NCBI GenBank assembly: GCA_027704905.1
Contig: CM051005.1
Location: forward strand, 33,065,873-33,129,872
Origin: Muraenolepis orangiensis
Taxonomy: Eukaryota > Chordata > Actinopteri > Gadiformes > Muraenolepididae
Reading direction: 5' to 3'
Length of the DNA: 64,000 nt
Under the pieces are notes generated by a model. The model had not been told where the DNA came from. It saw only the letters and a list, made by a program, of their open reading frames with translations, and did no database searches. Shown here piece by piece: positions 35,227-47,391 of this stretch; the stretch's first letter is position 1, and each line of letters begins with the position of its first letter. The position numbers were made by a program, and so were the translations under genes.

Positions 35227-35227
<1 letters not shown>

Positions 35228-35845
35228 ACTAACTAATGCAGTGTGCAGTGTGAAAACGGTAGTATTGTTCTCAGATAGTGTTCTAGATGTCCACTAGAGG
35301 GAGACAAATTATCTGGAGTGCCTTGTGTTGAAGTCCTGGACTGTCCATAATGGAATAAACTCCACTAGGAAAGAATTACACAGCTGGGTATTCCCATCAT
35401 ACAACGGAAAAGTAAGGTCATATTACGTTCTCATTGTGAAAGCTAGGTTTGTGTCAAAGGGTTTAAATAGTCTGGCTGTGCTATACACATTGAGTATAGG
35501 TTGTTGTGCACCATGTAGCATACGTGTCCTTGCGTAACAGAATGTGTATAATCAGAACCACATCCAAGACCTGGTGTCCCTCCCTTTAACCATAGGTCTG
35601 TCCCTAAAGCACCAGAAGGTACATACACTTTGACTACTCCGTTTACTTGGTTTTCTCTACATATGTATTTATTATTTATTCACTTTATTTATTTGTATCT
35701 GTAAAAGGCGCTTGAAAGGCGCTATATCAATTAAAGTTATTTTTATTTGTATTCCATCCATGTTGTGTACAACAAAAGGGCCTTTTAAACACTCTTACTG
35801 CAGCCATGGGTTCATGTTCACCAACAACGTCCATGTGTAGTATTA

Positions 35846-35884
<39 letters not shown>

Positions 35885-35985
35885 GTGTGTTTCTCATGCC
35901 TGAGACCACCAACAGCTACCCGGAGACTGGCTGGCAGCCAGATGTGTGCTAGTCCTCCGTCACTGCCGCTAGGGGGGCTGTTGTT
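35227..35985. repeat. Inverted palindrome module without the palindrome
   Basis: It is the reverse complement of 5026-5790 and has an ATT run at 35843-35884. It ends in the tagggggggctgttg segment before a GT run. No gene is seen. Confidence 0.85.
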
Positions 35986-35987
35986 TC

Positions 35988-35990
35988 AGT

Positions 35991-36038
<48 letters not shown>

Positions 36039-36100
36039 TTTAGCCTACTAACCTTGCCCTGGTTGATAAAAGGAGCAGACCAAATGTTCCTGTTATTTTA
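35988..36100. repeat. (GT)n plus SAA upstream fragment, inverted
   Basis: It mirrors 4885-5025 exactly in order. This junction therefore predates the inversion. Confidence 0.85.
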
Positions 36101-36117
36101 AAGTAAAAAATAAAAAT

Positions 36118-37547
36118 AAAAATAAAAATGCAATTTATAAAATGCAATATATCGGCACAAAAAATATCAATATGTATATATAAATCAATGTAATAAAGTA
36201 TACATTGTTATATGCATTACGCCCTTGATCAGCAGCCTGATGGCCGGACTGTGGAAGCTATCTCTAAGCCTATTTGTACGGCACTTGATACTGCGGTATT
36301 GACGGCAAAAGTGTGTACAGTGGCTGGGGTGGGCAATGTCTTTTATGATGTGTTTGGCCTTGGCCACGCACCGCTGATTGTATATATCGAGGAGGGAGGG
36401 GAGCTCCAATGATATACTGGGCCGTCCGCACCACCCTTTGAAGCGCTCTGCGCTCGAGTGCGATGCAGTTCCCGTACCAGGCGGTGATACACCCTGTAAG
36501 AACACTCTCGATGATGTCGTTATAGAATGTTCTCAGGATGCGGGGGCCCATGCTGAATTTCTTCAGACGCCTGAGGAAATGCAGGCGTTGTTGGGCCCTT
36601 TTCACCACGTGTGTGGTGTGCACACCATGTGAGGTCCTCGGAGATGTGCACGCCAAGGAACTTGAAGCTGCTGACCCTCTCTACTGCAACACCGTCGATG
36701 GAGATAGGGCTGTGCTCTCCCCTCTGCTTCCTGAAGTCCACGATCAGCTCCTTGGTCTTCTTGACGTTGAGGGCGAGGCTGTTCTCCTGGCACCACTGCT
36801 CCAGCAATCCGACCTCCTCCTTATAGGCTGTCTCGTCGTCGCCGGCGATCAGGCCCATCACTGTCGTGTCGTCAGCAAACTTGATGATGATGTTGGAGCT
36901 GTGCATAGCCATGCAGTCGTGGGTGTAGAGGGAGTAGAGGAGAGGGCTCAGCACGCATCCCTGGGGGGCTCCCGTGTTGAGGGTCAGTGGCTCTGAAGTG
37001 GTGCTGCCCATCCTCACCACCTGGCGGCGGTCCGACAGGAGGTCCAGTATCCAGCTGCACGTGGATGGGGGCACGCCTAGACCTCTAAGCTTGGTGTCAA
37101 GTTTGGCAGGAACTATTGTGTTGAACGCTGAGCTGTAGTCCACAAACAGCATTCGCACATAACAGTTCTTTCCCTCCAGGTGGGAAAGGGCAGTGTGGAG
37201 GGCCATGACAATTGCGTCGTCCGTGGATCTATTTTGACGATATGAAAATTGCCATGGGTCCAGCGTGGCAGGTAACACAGAGCAAATAAAGTCCTTGACC
37301 AACCTCTCGAAGCATTTGCTGACAATCGAGGTGAGGGCTACAGGTCTATAGCCATTCAGGCATGTTACCTTGGGTTGTTTGGGGACAGGCACGATGGTGG
37401 ACATCTTGAAGACCGCGGGGACAATAGCCTGGGACAGGGAGAGGTTGAAGATGTCTGCAAAGACTCCTGCCAACTGGTCTGCGCATGCTCTGAGGACGTG
37501 GCCCGGGATGTCGTCGGGGCCTGCCGCCTTATGGATGTTCAGCCTGA
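36118..37547 (-). pseudogene. L2/CR1-like LINE copy, reverse transcriptase half
   Basis: On the minus strand it runs from the start of the RT domain (QLAGVFADIFNLSLSQ) through AFNTIVPAKL, PQGCVLSP and FADDTTVMGL to the 3' end (IKCRTNRLRDSFHS). The main frame breaks near 36520-36640, and the 5' half with the endonuclease is missing. At 37547 it abuts the 3' end of the next copy across a short gagtctaa-type duplication. It cannot encode an active enzyme. Confidence 0.9.
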
Positions 37548-37566
37548 GTCTAAGTCTAGTCTGAGT

Positions 37567-39148
37567 CTATTTGTGCGGCTCTTGATACTGCGGTATCGCC
37601 TGCCTGGCGGTAAAAGTGATTACAGTTCGTGGCTGGGGTGGACAATGTCTTTTATGATGCGTTTGGCCTTGACCACGCACCGCTGGTTGTATATATCCAG
37701 GAGGGAGGGGAGCTCATCTCCAACGATATATTGGGCCGTCCGCACCACCCTTTGAAGCGCTCTGCGCTCGAGTGCGGTGAAGTTCCCGTACCAGGCGGTG
37801 ATACACCCTGTAAGAACACTCTCGATGGTGCCGTTCTAGAATGTTCTCAGGATGCGGGGGCCCATGCTGAATTTCTTCAGAGGCCTGAGGAAATACAGGC
37901 GTTGTTGGGCCCTTTTCACCACATGTGTGGTGTGTGTGGACCATGTGAGGTCCTCGGAGATGTGTACGCCGAGGAACTTGAAGCTGCTGACCCTCTCTAC
38001 TGCAACACCGTCAATGGAGATAGGGCTGTGCTCTCCCCTCTGCTTCCTGAAGTCCACGATCAGCTCCTTGGTCTTCTTGACGTTGAAGGCGAGGCTGTTC
38101 TCCTGGCACCACTGCTCCAGCGATCCGACATCCTCCCTGTAGGCTGTGTCGTCGTCGCCGGCGATCAGGCCCATCACTGTCGTGTCGTCAGCAAACTTGA
38201 TGATGACATTGGAGCTGTGCATAGCCATGCAGTCGTGGGTGTAGAGGGAGTAGAGGAGAGGGCTCAGCATGCATCCCTGAGGGGCTCCCGTGTTGAGGGT
38301 CAGTGGCTCTGAGGTGGTGCTGCCCATCCTCACCACCTGGCGGCGGTCCGACAGGAGGTCCAGTATCCAGCTGCACGTGGATGGGGGCACGCCTAGACCT
38401 CTAAGCTTGGTGTCGAGCTTGGCAGGAACTATCGTGTTGAATGCTGAGCTGTAGTCCACAAACAGCATTCCCACATAACAGTTCTTTCCCTCCAGGTGGG
38501 AAAGGGCAGTGTGGAGGGCCATGGCAATTGCGTCGTCCGTGGATCTGTTTTGACGATATGCAAATTGCCATGGGTCCAGCGTGGCAGGTAACACGGAGCA
38601 AACAAAGTCATTGACCAACTTCTCGAAGCATTTGCTGACAATCGAGGTGAGGGCTACAGGTCTATAGTCATTCAGGCATGTTACCTTGGGTTGTTTAGGG
38701 ACAGGCACGATGGTGGACATCTTGAAGACCACGGGGACAGCAGCCTGGGACAGTGAGAGGTTGAAGATGTCTGCAAAGACTCCTGCCAACTGGTCTGCGC
38801 ATGCTCGGAGGACGCCGCCCGGGATGTCGTCGGGGCCTGCCGCCTTACGGATGTTCAGCCGCTTGAAGGTGCGGCGCACATCCGCCTCCGAGATGCTCAG
38901 CAGGCTGGTCTCCTCAGGCAGCGCTTGCTTCGGCGGGCTGCCGTTCACGTCGAACCGAGCAAAAAAAGTATTTAGCTCTCCTGGGAGGGAGGTAGAGGAG
39001 TTCTCTACACAACTGGTTCTCCCTCTGAAGTTCGTTATCATCTGCAGCCCCTGCCACATACCCCTCGCGTCGTGGCTCTTGAATTTATCTTCCAGTCTGT
39101 CCTTGGCAGTGACGATGGTCTTGCGGAGGTCGTAACGGGCTCTCGTAT
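37567..39148 (-). pseudogene. L2/CR1-like LINE copy, reverse transcriptase
   Basis: On the minus strand it is open from 39059 to 37836 (407 codons): linker, RT palm (AFNTIVPAKL, PQGCMLSP, FADDTT) and thumb (STHTTHVVKRAQQRL). A TAG at 37836-37838 ends the frame where the full element has a Tyr/Asn codon after RTF. The 12-bp deletion around AKDRLED is present upstream. The 5' end stops at ccatacgagagcccg (39148), joining the palindrome module. Confidence 0.9.
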
Positions 39149-39473
39149 GGTTTTCTCTACATATGTATTTATTATTTATTCACTTTATTTATTTGTATCT
39201 GTAAAAGGCTTGAAAGGCGCTACATAAATTTAAGTTATTATTATTTGTATTCCATCCATTTTGTACAACAAAAGGGTCCTTAAGGGTTCCAGTCCCCAAT
39301 ACACATAATGAGATGTATGTGACTGTCATTAACAGGAAAACAAGGCCTTTTAAACACTCTTACTGCAGCCATGGGTTCATGTTCACCAAACAACGTCCAT
39401 GTGTGTTTCTCATGCCTGAGACCTCCAACATTACCAGGGCCGGCCCTGGCAATGTTGGAGCCCTAGGCGAGAT
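39149..39473. repeat. Part of the palindrome module between two LINE pieces
   Basis: It is identical or nearly so to 40549-40873. It holds a palindrome at 39423-39460 with one mispair. The flanking LINE sequence is duplicated on both sides (38861-39148 and 39480-39767). Confidence 0.85.
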
Positions 39474-40231
39474 TTTCAGCCGCTTGAAGGTGCGGCGCAC
39501 ATCCGCCTCCGAGATGCTCAGCAGGCTGGTCTCCTCAGGCAGCGCTTGCTTCGGCGGGCTGCCGTTCACGTCGAACCGAGCAAAAAAAGTATTTAGCTCT
39601 CCTGGGAGGGAGGTAGAGGAGTTCTCTACACAACTGGTTCTCCCTCTGAAGTTCGTTATCATCTGCAGCCCCTGCCACATACCCCTCGCGTCGTGGCTCT
39701 TGAATTTATCTTCCAGTCTGTCCTTGGCAGTGACGATGGTCTTGCGGAGGTCGTAACGGGCTCTCGTATATTCCTCCGTATTCCCGGAGCCAAAGGCGGC
39801 GTTACGCGCGTGTAGGGCAGCGCGAACATCGCCATTAATCCACGGTTTCTGGTTGGGATATATCCGAACCGACTTGGTCGGAACAACGTCATCTATGCAC
39901 TTCTTGATGAACCCGGTGACCAACGACGCGTACTCGTTGATGTTATTGTCCGAGGCAACGCGGAACATGTGCCAGTCAGCGCGATCAAAACAATCCTGCA
40001 GCATAGAGTCCTATTGGTCCGACCAGCATTGGACCTCCCTCACAGCGATCGGTTGCTGCTTCAGTCTCTGCCTATAGGCGGGGAGTAGCTGGATAGAGCG
40101 GTGGTCCGATTTGCCGAACGGTGGGCGGAGGAGGGCCTTGTAGCCATCACGGAAGGGGGTGTAGCAGTGGTCGAGGTTCAGCTCGCCCCGTGTGTTGCTC
40201 GTTATGTGTTGGTAGAACTTGTGGGGGAATG
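39474..40231 (-). pseudogene. L2/CR1-like LINE copy, endonuclease end to RT linker
   Basis: It carries the CAATAG nonsense change (inverted at 40011-40016) and the 12-bp deletion seen at 2798-4881 and 62493-64000. A deletion of about 140 bp in the endonuclease joins cccccacaag to ttctaccaac at a shared aag. It has a frame of 214 codons from 40004 that runs on into the module. Confidence 0.88.
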
Positions 40232-40925
40232 TAAACTGTCCATAATGGAATAAACTCCATTAGGAAAAAATTCAGCAGCTGGGTATTCCCATCATACAAC
40301 GGAAAAGTAAGGTCATATTACGTTCTCATTGTGAAAGACTAGGTTTGTGTCAAAGGGTTTAAATAGTCTGGCTGTGATATACACATTGAGTATAGGGTGT
40401 TGTGCACCATGTAGCCTACGTGTCCTTGTGTAACAGAATGTGTATAATCAGAACCACATCCAAGACCTGGTGTCCCTCCCTTTAACCATAGGTCTGTCCC
40501 TAAAGCACCAGAAGGTACATACACTTTGACTACTCCGTTTACTTGGTTTTCTCTACATATGTATTTATTATTTATTCACTTTATTTATTTGTATCTGTAA
40601 AAGGCTTGAAAGGCGCTACATAAATTTAAGTTATTATTATTTGTATTCCATCCATTTTGTACAACAAAAGGGTCCTTAAGGGTTCCAGTCCCCAATACAC
40701 ATAATGAGATGTATGTGACTGTCATTAACAGGAAAACAAGGCCTTTTAAACACTCTTACTGCAGCCATGGGTTCATGTTCACCAAACAACGTCCATGTGT
40801 GTTTCTCATGCCTGAGACCTCCAACATTACCAGGGCCGGCCCTGGCAATGTTGGAGCCCTAGGCGAGATTTTCCATTGGCCCCCAAATTGAAATGAAGCA
40901 TTATAAAATTGTGAATACAACAATA
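40232..40925. repeat. Inverted palindrome module
   Basis: It is the reverse complement of 2060-2760, with the palindrome at 40819-40856 (one mispair). No gene is seen. Confidence 0.85.
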
Positions 40926-41069
40926 AATATTCCATTTAGACATATTTTTGATTTACTTCCGTTTACATATTTTATACATGTGTTTACTTATTTGTAACTA
41001 TATATACTGTCCATTACAAATAGTTTTCCAAATTTTTGTTCCAGATGTTATAAATGAGAGATTAGAGTG

Positions 41070-41206
41070 TGTCGGATGGCAAAGACTACAGCCAACAACA
41101 GCTCCCTGCGAGTGACACAATATCGGTGCTCAGCTTTGCTCAGTGCTTTGCTGTAATAGGCCACAACGTTTCCCCCCTCCAGCCACTCCTGTGACAGGAG
41201 TGCGCC
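41070..41206 (-). pseudogene. Gypsy RNase H fragment, short deletion form
   Basis: It is the inverted copy of 1770-1913 with the same internal deletion. Non-functional. Confidence 0.85.
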
Positions 41207-41419
41207 TGCTAATCAAATTACATTAAACAATATAATTGCTAGCCATTCTTAGTAGATCTTAGATCATCATAGGTAAAAAACGTTGACACACAAACATACA
41301 CAAACACACACACACAATGTTACCAGGTGGCGAAGCAGCAAGAACGGAAGGACCCAACGAGGGCTCCAGATCCATCATGCCTCGTTTCACTGAAACAGCG
41401 GGAGATATGTGTTGCAGCT

Positions 41420-41905
41420 GTTCTCTCTCATAGAGATGGTCCTTTACAATATCTGTCTCCCAGCTAGACCTACAGATGGTCCTTTACAATATCTGTCTCC
41501 CAGCTAGACCTAGAGATGGTCCTATAGAGTAGCTGTCTCCCAGCTAGACCTAGAGATGGTCTTATTCAGTATCTGTCTCCCAGCTAGACCTGGAGATGGT
41601 CCTAGACAGTATCTGTCTCCCAGTAAGACCTGGAGATGGTCCTAAATAGTATATGTCTACCATCTAGATGTGGAGATGGTCCTAAACTATCTGTCTGCCA
41701 TCTAGACTTGGAGATGGTCCTACACAGTATCTGTCTCCCAGCTAGACCTGGAGATGGTCCTATACAGTATCTCCCAGTTAGACCTAGAGATGGTCCTATT
41801 CAGTATCTATCTCCCAGCTAGACCTGGAGATGGTCCTATACAGTATCTGTCTCCCAGTTAGACCTAGAGATGGTCCTATTTAGTTACTGTCTCCTAGGTA
41901 GAGAT
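41420..41905. repeat. Minisatellite, about 12 units, inverted
   Basis: It has the same 40-bp unit as at 1195-1550, read on the other strand, with more units. Confidence 0.92.
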
Positions 41906-42292
<387 letters not shown>

Positions 42293-42338
42293 GGCCTCTG
42301 TTTCCTCCACCTTTTCTTCCAGCCATGAATGTGTCTTC

Positions 42339-42551
42339 CGGGCTGCAGCAGTAGCTCAGTGGGTTGGGGCTTGGTTCAAGTCCCCGAAACACCAGGGCAC
42401 TGCCGAGGTGCCCTTAAGCAAGGCCCCAGACCCCTTCACTGCTACCCGGCGCTGTATAGAAAATAGCTTCCCACTGCTCCTAATACTAGCATGGGTTAAA
42501 TGCAGAGAAACTAATTTCACTGTGTGTGTACCAATAAAGAGGATTCAATCC
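42339..42551 (+). mobile_element. tRNA-derived SINE
   Basis: The A-box-like tagctcagtgg is at 42352-42362 and the B-box-like ggttcaagtcc at 42373-42383. The body gggcactgccgaggtgccc follows, and the end is ccaataaagagg. This is the uninterrupted reference copy in the window. It is flanked by the same sequence as its inverted counterparts, so it was there before the block duplicated. Confidence 0.87.
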
Positions 42552-43394
42552 TCCAGATTTAGAACTAGATTGGTACGGTACATAGATAAACACTATGCTA
42601 ATAGTCTTAGGGGCAGGTCAGTTATTCAGCAGTTAGCATTAGCCAGTCAATAATTCATCTTCTATTCCAAGGTTGCTATGGGGACAGCGAGAGTTGCTAA
42701 AGATAGACAAGACAAACTATGGGTTCAACAAAAGACGTCTTCTGAATCCAGGGATGATTTGCTTTTGGCAGAACATATACTCACTATATATATATATACC
42801 TATTATTTTGCTCGTATCCCACTTACATATCCCACATACCTAGTCGACTGTTTTTTAACCTGTCAATTTAAACTGTAAATGATATTACCATGCACTTTAC
42901 TGCAACATTTGCACTCTGGTTAGATGCTAAATTATTTCCGCTGTACTGTATTTGTGCTGTGCAATGACAATAAATGTATACTAATAATAATAATATATAC
43001 AGTGTTTAAATATATATATATATCGATTTTTTACTAGCAATACTGATGAGGGTAACATTATTGAATATTAAAGTAACTAGCAGATGTTTTCTGGTAGTGT
43101 TCTCTTTCCAGTGGACCATTACACAACAACATAATGACATGCTGTCGGTTCCACATGACTTGTCCAGCCTGGCAGTGAGAGGATGAGTTTTGCCGTACCA
43201 AATCCCTCACCCACTCCTGGGCAGGTGATGTCGGCAAAAGACCATCGGTAGTACATGTAGTACTGCTTATGCGTTCAGGACATTAGGTAAGAAATCCTTC
43301 AATTGTACCGCGAAAATACACATATGTATCTGATATCAGGCTAATCTATCTTATCAGACAAGATGGCAGACCAAGGACGATTCAAATCAGGTGT
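42552..43394. other. Non-coding inverted SAA 3' flank
   Basis: It is the reverse complement of about 14780-15360 and 16470-16815 (and of 58440-59370), without the hAT insertion of 15374. No gene is seen. Confidence 0.85.
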
Positions 43395-43444
43395 GTGTTT
43401 ACCAGTGGCGAAGCGTGTCTATCACAACTGGACCTTCTGTAGAC

Positions 43445-43828
43445 CAGGGGTTCCACAACTTTTCAGCCCGCGACCCCCAACATAACAGACCCCCCCCCCC
43501 CCACTATCACCGGAGGGACTGGAACATTAAAAACAACGTGTGCGCAGAGCTTCACCATCGAGAACATCGTGAAGTCCAAGGGGGGGGGGGGGGAATCGTG
43601 ATATTGAAAATTGTGTGTGGCTTTTTTTTCAGCTCCAAATGATACTGTCGTGAATCTGTCGGAATCAAAATTCATTTTTCGTCACCCGTACATATATAAA
43701 AATATCTATGCACACGTTATTATTAACAATAAAAACCTCATGGTCACATCAAGAGGATTCTGAAATCATCTCGCGACCCACCCCCCCCCCCCCTCGGGGT
43801 CCCGCGACCCCCACTTTGGGAACCCCTG
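43445..43828. mobile_element. Nested hAT element, 384 bp
   Basis: The ends are CAGGGGTTCCACAAC and, inverted, CAGGGGTTCCCAAAG. A perfect 8-bp duplication ctgtagac lies at 43437-43444 and 43829-43836. Poly-C and poly-G runs inside (43491-43502, 43580-43592, 43782-43793) are assembly-fragile. It sits only 42 bases inside the end of its host transposon. Confidence 0.92.
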
Positions 43829-44060
43829 CTGTAGACCACCACCCACACCATCACCACCACCATTCGAAAATTCAGTTGTTCTAGTCAGACGGACGTCACG
43901 GAGGAGTCACTTTATGCCTTATCTCATTTAGGAAGATCAGATTGTCGCAGCCAATTTCCAAGTGTACCATAGTTGTAAAGCAGAGTCCATGTAGTGAAGT
44001 AACAGACCACCACAGACCACCACACACAGGCTATCGGTTAAAGGGACGGTCTAACACGCT

Positions 44061-44275
44061 TCACGTGAAAAGGCTTAACGTAACTTTGGAACTTTAAGTT
44101 CCAAAATAGCGATCAATAATCACCAAATGTCTCTGGCATATGTCTTGTCATTAGCACTTTCACCTGTCAAAATGAAAGTGAAAAGGTGAAAGTGCTAATG
44201 ACAAAACATATGCAAATTAGGTGATTATTGATCGTGGTTTTGTAACTCTTAGTTACGTTAAGTCTTTTCACGTTG
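44061..44275. repeat. Imperfect inverted repeat, arms about 105 bp
   Basis: The arms share cacgtgaaaag, cttaacgtaact, gatcaataatcacc and gtcattagcactttcacc with their reverse complements. It may be a small foldback element within the hAT transposon. Confidence 0.8.
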
Positions 44276-44602
44276 CGATGCAAAGAAAGATCAAGTCCAA
44301 ACTCTCAATTCAAATGCACAACAATGCTTAACAAACCCAAGACAGCCATTAACTAATCAGTCATCAAGTGTGTGGAAACAAAATGCAACAACCAGCTCAA
44401 CGAGACGCAACACTGCGAGAAAACCAGCAAAGACAAATGAGTCTCACTCACCAATGATGTTCACTTAAAGACCAAATCCATTCTCCTGTCCTTCTGGATG
44501 AATTGTTCGACCACCATCAGGTCATAAAGATGATCGCTTTTCAGATCCAAAATAAGTTCCAATTCCCTGCTCTCTTGTCGGTCCCAAATAGCAACACTCC
44601 CA

Positions 44603-44827
44603 TCAGTAGAGCCTCTTGTGGCTAGTAGAGCCCGTTAGCCACGGGTATCTTTCCCAGTTGCTACACTGAAAATGGCGAACATAACCTGCTTTGACTACTT
44701 GAGTCAGCTCCAGATTGTCAGGTGTTGGACGGCCTCTTTTAATAATGTCCATTTTAACATTAAATGGTCGTCTTGAAAATGGTTCACACAATAATTCCGC
44801 CACGACATCATCTTCACCTGTTGCCAT
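44603..44827 (-). pseudogene. hAT transposase N-terminal fragment
   Basis: Starting at MATGEDDVVAE, about 74 residues run to ERYPWLTGSTSHKRLY, then TGA. The ERYPWLT...LY stretch resembles the start of the TTF-type zinc finger of ZMYM-like hAT transposases, where a Cys is expected at the position of the stop. Similar residues continue briefly after it (WECC). The frame was probably one exon of a former transposase. Family placement rests on this short motif only. Confidence 0.6.
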
Positions 44828-45353
44828 TTTGGCGTAAAAAAAACAACGTAGAAAACGTAACACTACGCTAGATCCACTCTCGCGCCAGCCACCACCTTGC
44901 ACCCTCTAGCTCCATATTGAGCTGCCGGGGAAATCTGAAAGAATACGCCCATTGAATACAAATCACGATATGATTGGTTGATCAAATTGTCAATCCAAAC
45001 GTACGCTATCGTTCCGTCTAAGGGCCAATGTCAGCGGGAATACTTTGGTTGATTTACGTTGGATATTCTTCCCAGCAACCCAGAAAAATATCTGATTGGT
45101 TGCATTGTTTTTCCAACACAAAACCACTCAAATGCGTCGTGCATGGACCGAGAAAGACAAACAAATCAACGTAACACTGTATTATAACACAGATACGATT
45201 CTCATTTATTCATTTTATTTAAATTTTATTAAATGTTATTAAATTGTATTACATTTTATTAATAAAATTATTCGATTCTTTGGTTTCATCTGAGAGTTCC
45301 AGGGTCTTCTCTGAATACCTTGAAGGCCCTGACGCTTCACCACTGGTGTTTAC

Positions 45354-46739
45354 CAGTTGAACAAGGATCACAGTCACAAATCAAATTTAAAAAATCGATT
45401 GCCCTATTTTTTGTTCAGTTGGGGGGATGAATTATGTGTTTGTGTTGGTATGTTAATCAATATGGCTGCAAACACATTTTACAGATCCTATTCTATTTTC
45501 TTATTTGTTTACATGAAGTGAGTTGTGTGAACACAATGCTCATTCAATAGCTTTAGACATTATTTATATGTAAACAGTAAATATATATCATTAGTATTAT
45601 TATCAAAATATGTAGTAGAAAATACAATTTAAATGTATTGAAACAGCCATGTACCATAATTGAACCATTATTTGTTTCATTTGGTTATTTGTCATGACTG
45701 CAGACATGATTGACATTGTATCCTCAGGTAGATGGTTTCCTCTTCAGCACTCGTCCAGGGGTCTGTATAGCGACTGGGATCTCCTCCATCAGTTAGCTTC
45801 CTCTGGTCAGTAGCTGAGACTCTGCTGAAATATTCAAATCTAAACTTAAATCCTTTTAACGCTATAGTTTGGCTCCTAGGAGTGCCCCTCAGCTCTCATT
45901 ACATTATTATTATTATTTAGCCGTAGTTTTGTCTTGTCCTTTGGGAGGTCTAGTGTTAAGGGGGGGGGGTTGTAAATATGTGGCCTGTAAAGCCCTTTAA
46001 ACTGTAACTGTGGACTATACTAATAAAATTGACATGAGTTATTGGTCCTTGTATTAAGAAAGACAGAACATAACACTCAATGCCAAAAACATTTGAGGAG
46101 TAGAAAGAAAATGTTATTATTATTCTAATAAGTAATAATAAGTACTATTTCTTGTTTAAAATTATTATTTATTTATGTTTTCTTCTATTTTGTTGGACCT
46201 TTAATTCACTTTCAACGGCACTATATAGCATCAGAGCAAGGCGACAAGATTAAATTATTAATTTGTGCACCAAATATTAATGTCGATGGTCATTTGATTT
46301 TAATGTTCATTTTGACCGCAACTCAATTAAAACGATATATGTTTTGTATTCCACTAGGTGGTGATAAACATGAGGCCTATTTGCATTCATGTGGAACATT
46401 GGCCAGTGACAACATAGTGGACAATACACAGAAACGTTAAACACAAAGATGCCATATTAACCTTTATTTAATCCGCAAAACAAACACATGTCGTGTAGAA
46501 GAGTAAGGTCCTGCTTGTAGATGTAAATCGTCTGGCTGTGCTTAACACAGTGAGGACATAATAGCTAACAAGCTATATAAAAAGCAGAGGTTATTTAAGA
46601 ATTGCTCTTAGAATGAACAGGTCAAATTTCTTTGTTTTCCACAGGCAAGCAAAGGATGAAAAGTATGAATCTCAAACAGCTACGTTCTACATTCTTTATC
46701 TATAAAAACATGCATCTTCTTGGGTAGACGGTTTCATCT
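45354..46739. other. Inverted SAA 3' flank
   Basis: It is the reverse complement of about 13425-14780. It contains the relic exon 4 (45722-45830), the diverged intron repeat (45880-46040) and the SAA 3' UTR with an intact poly(A) signal (tttatt near 46463). No other gene is seen. Confidence 0.85.
45722..45830 (-). pseudogene. Ancient SAA exon 4 relic, inverted copy
   Basis: It has the same relic sequence as 14296-14405, with only small differences. Broken and non-coding. Confidence 0.72.
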
Positions 46740-47391
46740 TCAGTATCTGTTAGGCAACCCCCTGGGTCTGTAGACGTTGGGATCTCCTCCTTTTTGTCCC
46801 CAGTGGTTGGCCTCCTGGTCAGCAGCTGAGTCCAGATGTCCCCGTCCACTGTTTCCCTGAACGTTCTCTCTGCCATCACTAGAAAACAACGACGCACATA
46901 TTCAAAGCACACCGTCCCAGTGTGCCGCTGTGGTTCCCACCTGAAGGATACCCACCAGCACCACACACACACACACGCACGCAAATGATATTCTCATTAG
47001 ACTATTTCTTTCTTTCTTTGGTTTCCTTGTACATGGAGGTTTGGGGGTGTTGTCATAAACACGTGGCCCTTGAGACTGTAACTCTGATTAAGAGGCGATA
47101 CAAATAACATTGACTCGATCACCAGGAACACCACAACATGTAAAAAGGCCTTTTTCATATAAATGTTTGTGCAAATACAATGTTTAAAGAACAGACAATG
47201 CCCTCTCACATCATAGCAGTTATAGACAACAGCAGTTATTGTTATGAACGCCTTTCATTTGAATATCATTTGACATGAATCCATATTTCTAAATGTCAGG
47301 TAGAGTTGAAGAGAGTTTACCTGGCATGAAAGTATTTGTCTGACGTCTTCCAGTCTGCTTCCTTCATGTCACTGTAGGCACGCCTCATGTC
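46740..47391 (-). pseudogene. saa: SAA copy 3, exons 3 (damaged) and 4 only
   Basis: Exon 4 (46740-46878) is open, encoding SDGRENVQGNSGRGHLDSAADQ and ending in the canonical YRPRGLPNRY stop. Exon 3 (47321-47391) has lost both ends. The acceptor plus caggagctggag is deleted between gag repeats. The second half, from the Arg of HAR to the donor, is deleted between cagg repeats. Promoter, exon 1 and exon 2 are missing; the flank of 11775 joins the intron 2 end at about 47450. It cannot make SAA. The same deletions occur in the copy at 56400-57090, its inverted partner. Confidence 0.88.

Larger units (their letters stand above)
43403..45345 (-). mobile_element. hAT DNA transposon with transposase N-terminus, 1.94 kb
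   Basis: The ends are CAGTGGCGAAGCGT and, inverted, CAGTGGTGAAGCGT. A perfect 8-bp duplication gtgtttac lies at 43395-43402 and 45346-45353. The empty site is intact at 58426-58450 and at 14770-14790. Inside are a second hAT (43445-43828), a long imperfect hairpin (44061-44275) and, on the minus strand, the start of a transposase (44603-44827). The catalytic domain is missing, so it would need a partner element to move. Confidence 0.92.

Noticed and set aside
36212..36996. Plus-strand frames of 66-152 codons across the minus-strand LINEs
   Set aside because: They are antisense shadows of the LINE reverse transcriptase; the same happens at 37629-38312 and 53499-54182.
42339..42415. A functional tRNA gene at the SINE head
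   Set aside because: Box A and box B motifs are present, but no full cloverleaf with paired acceptor stem can be drawn, and it is fused to a SINE body present in several copies.
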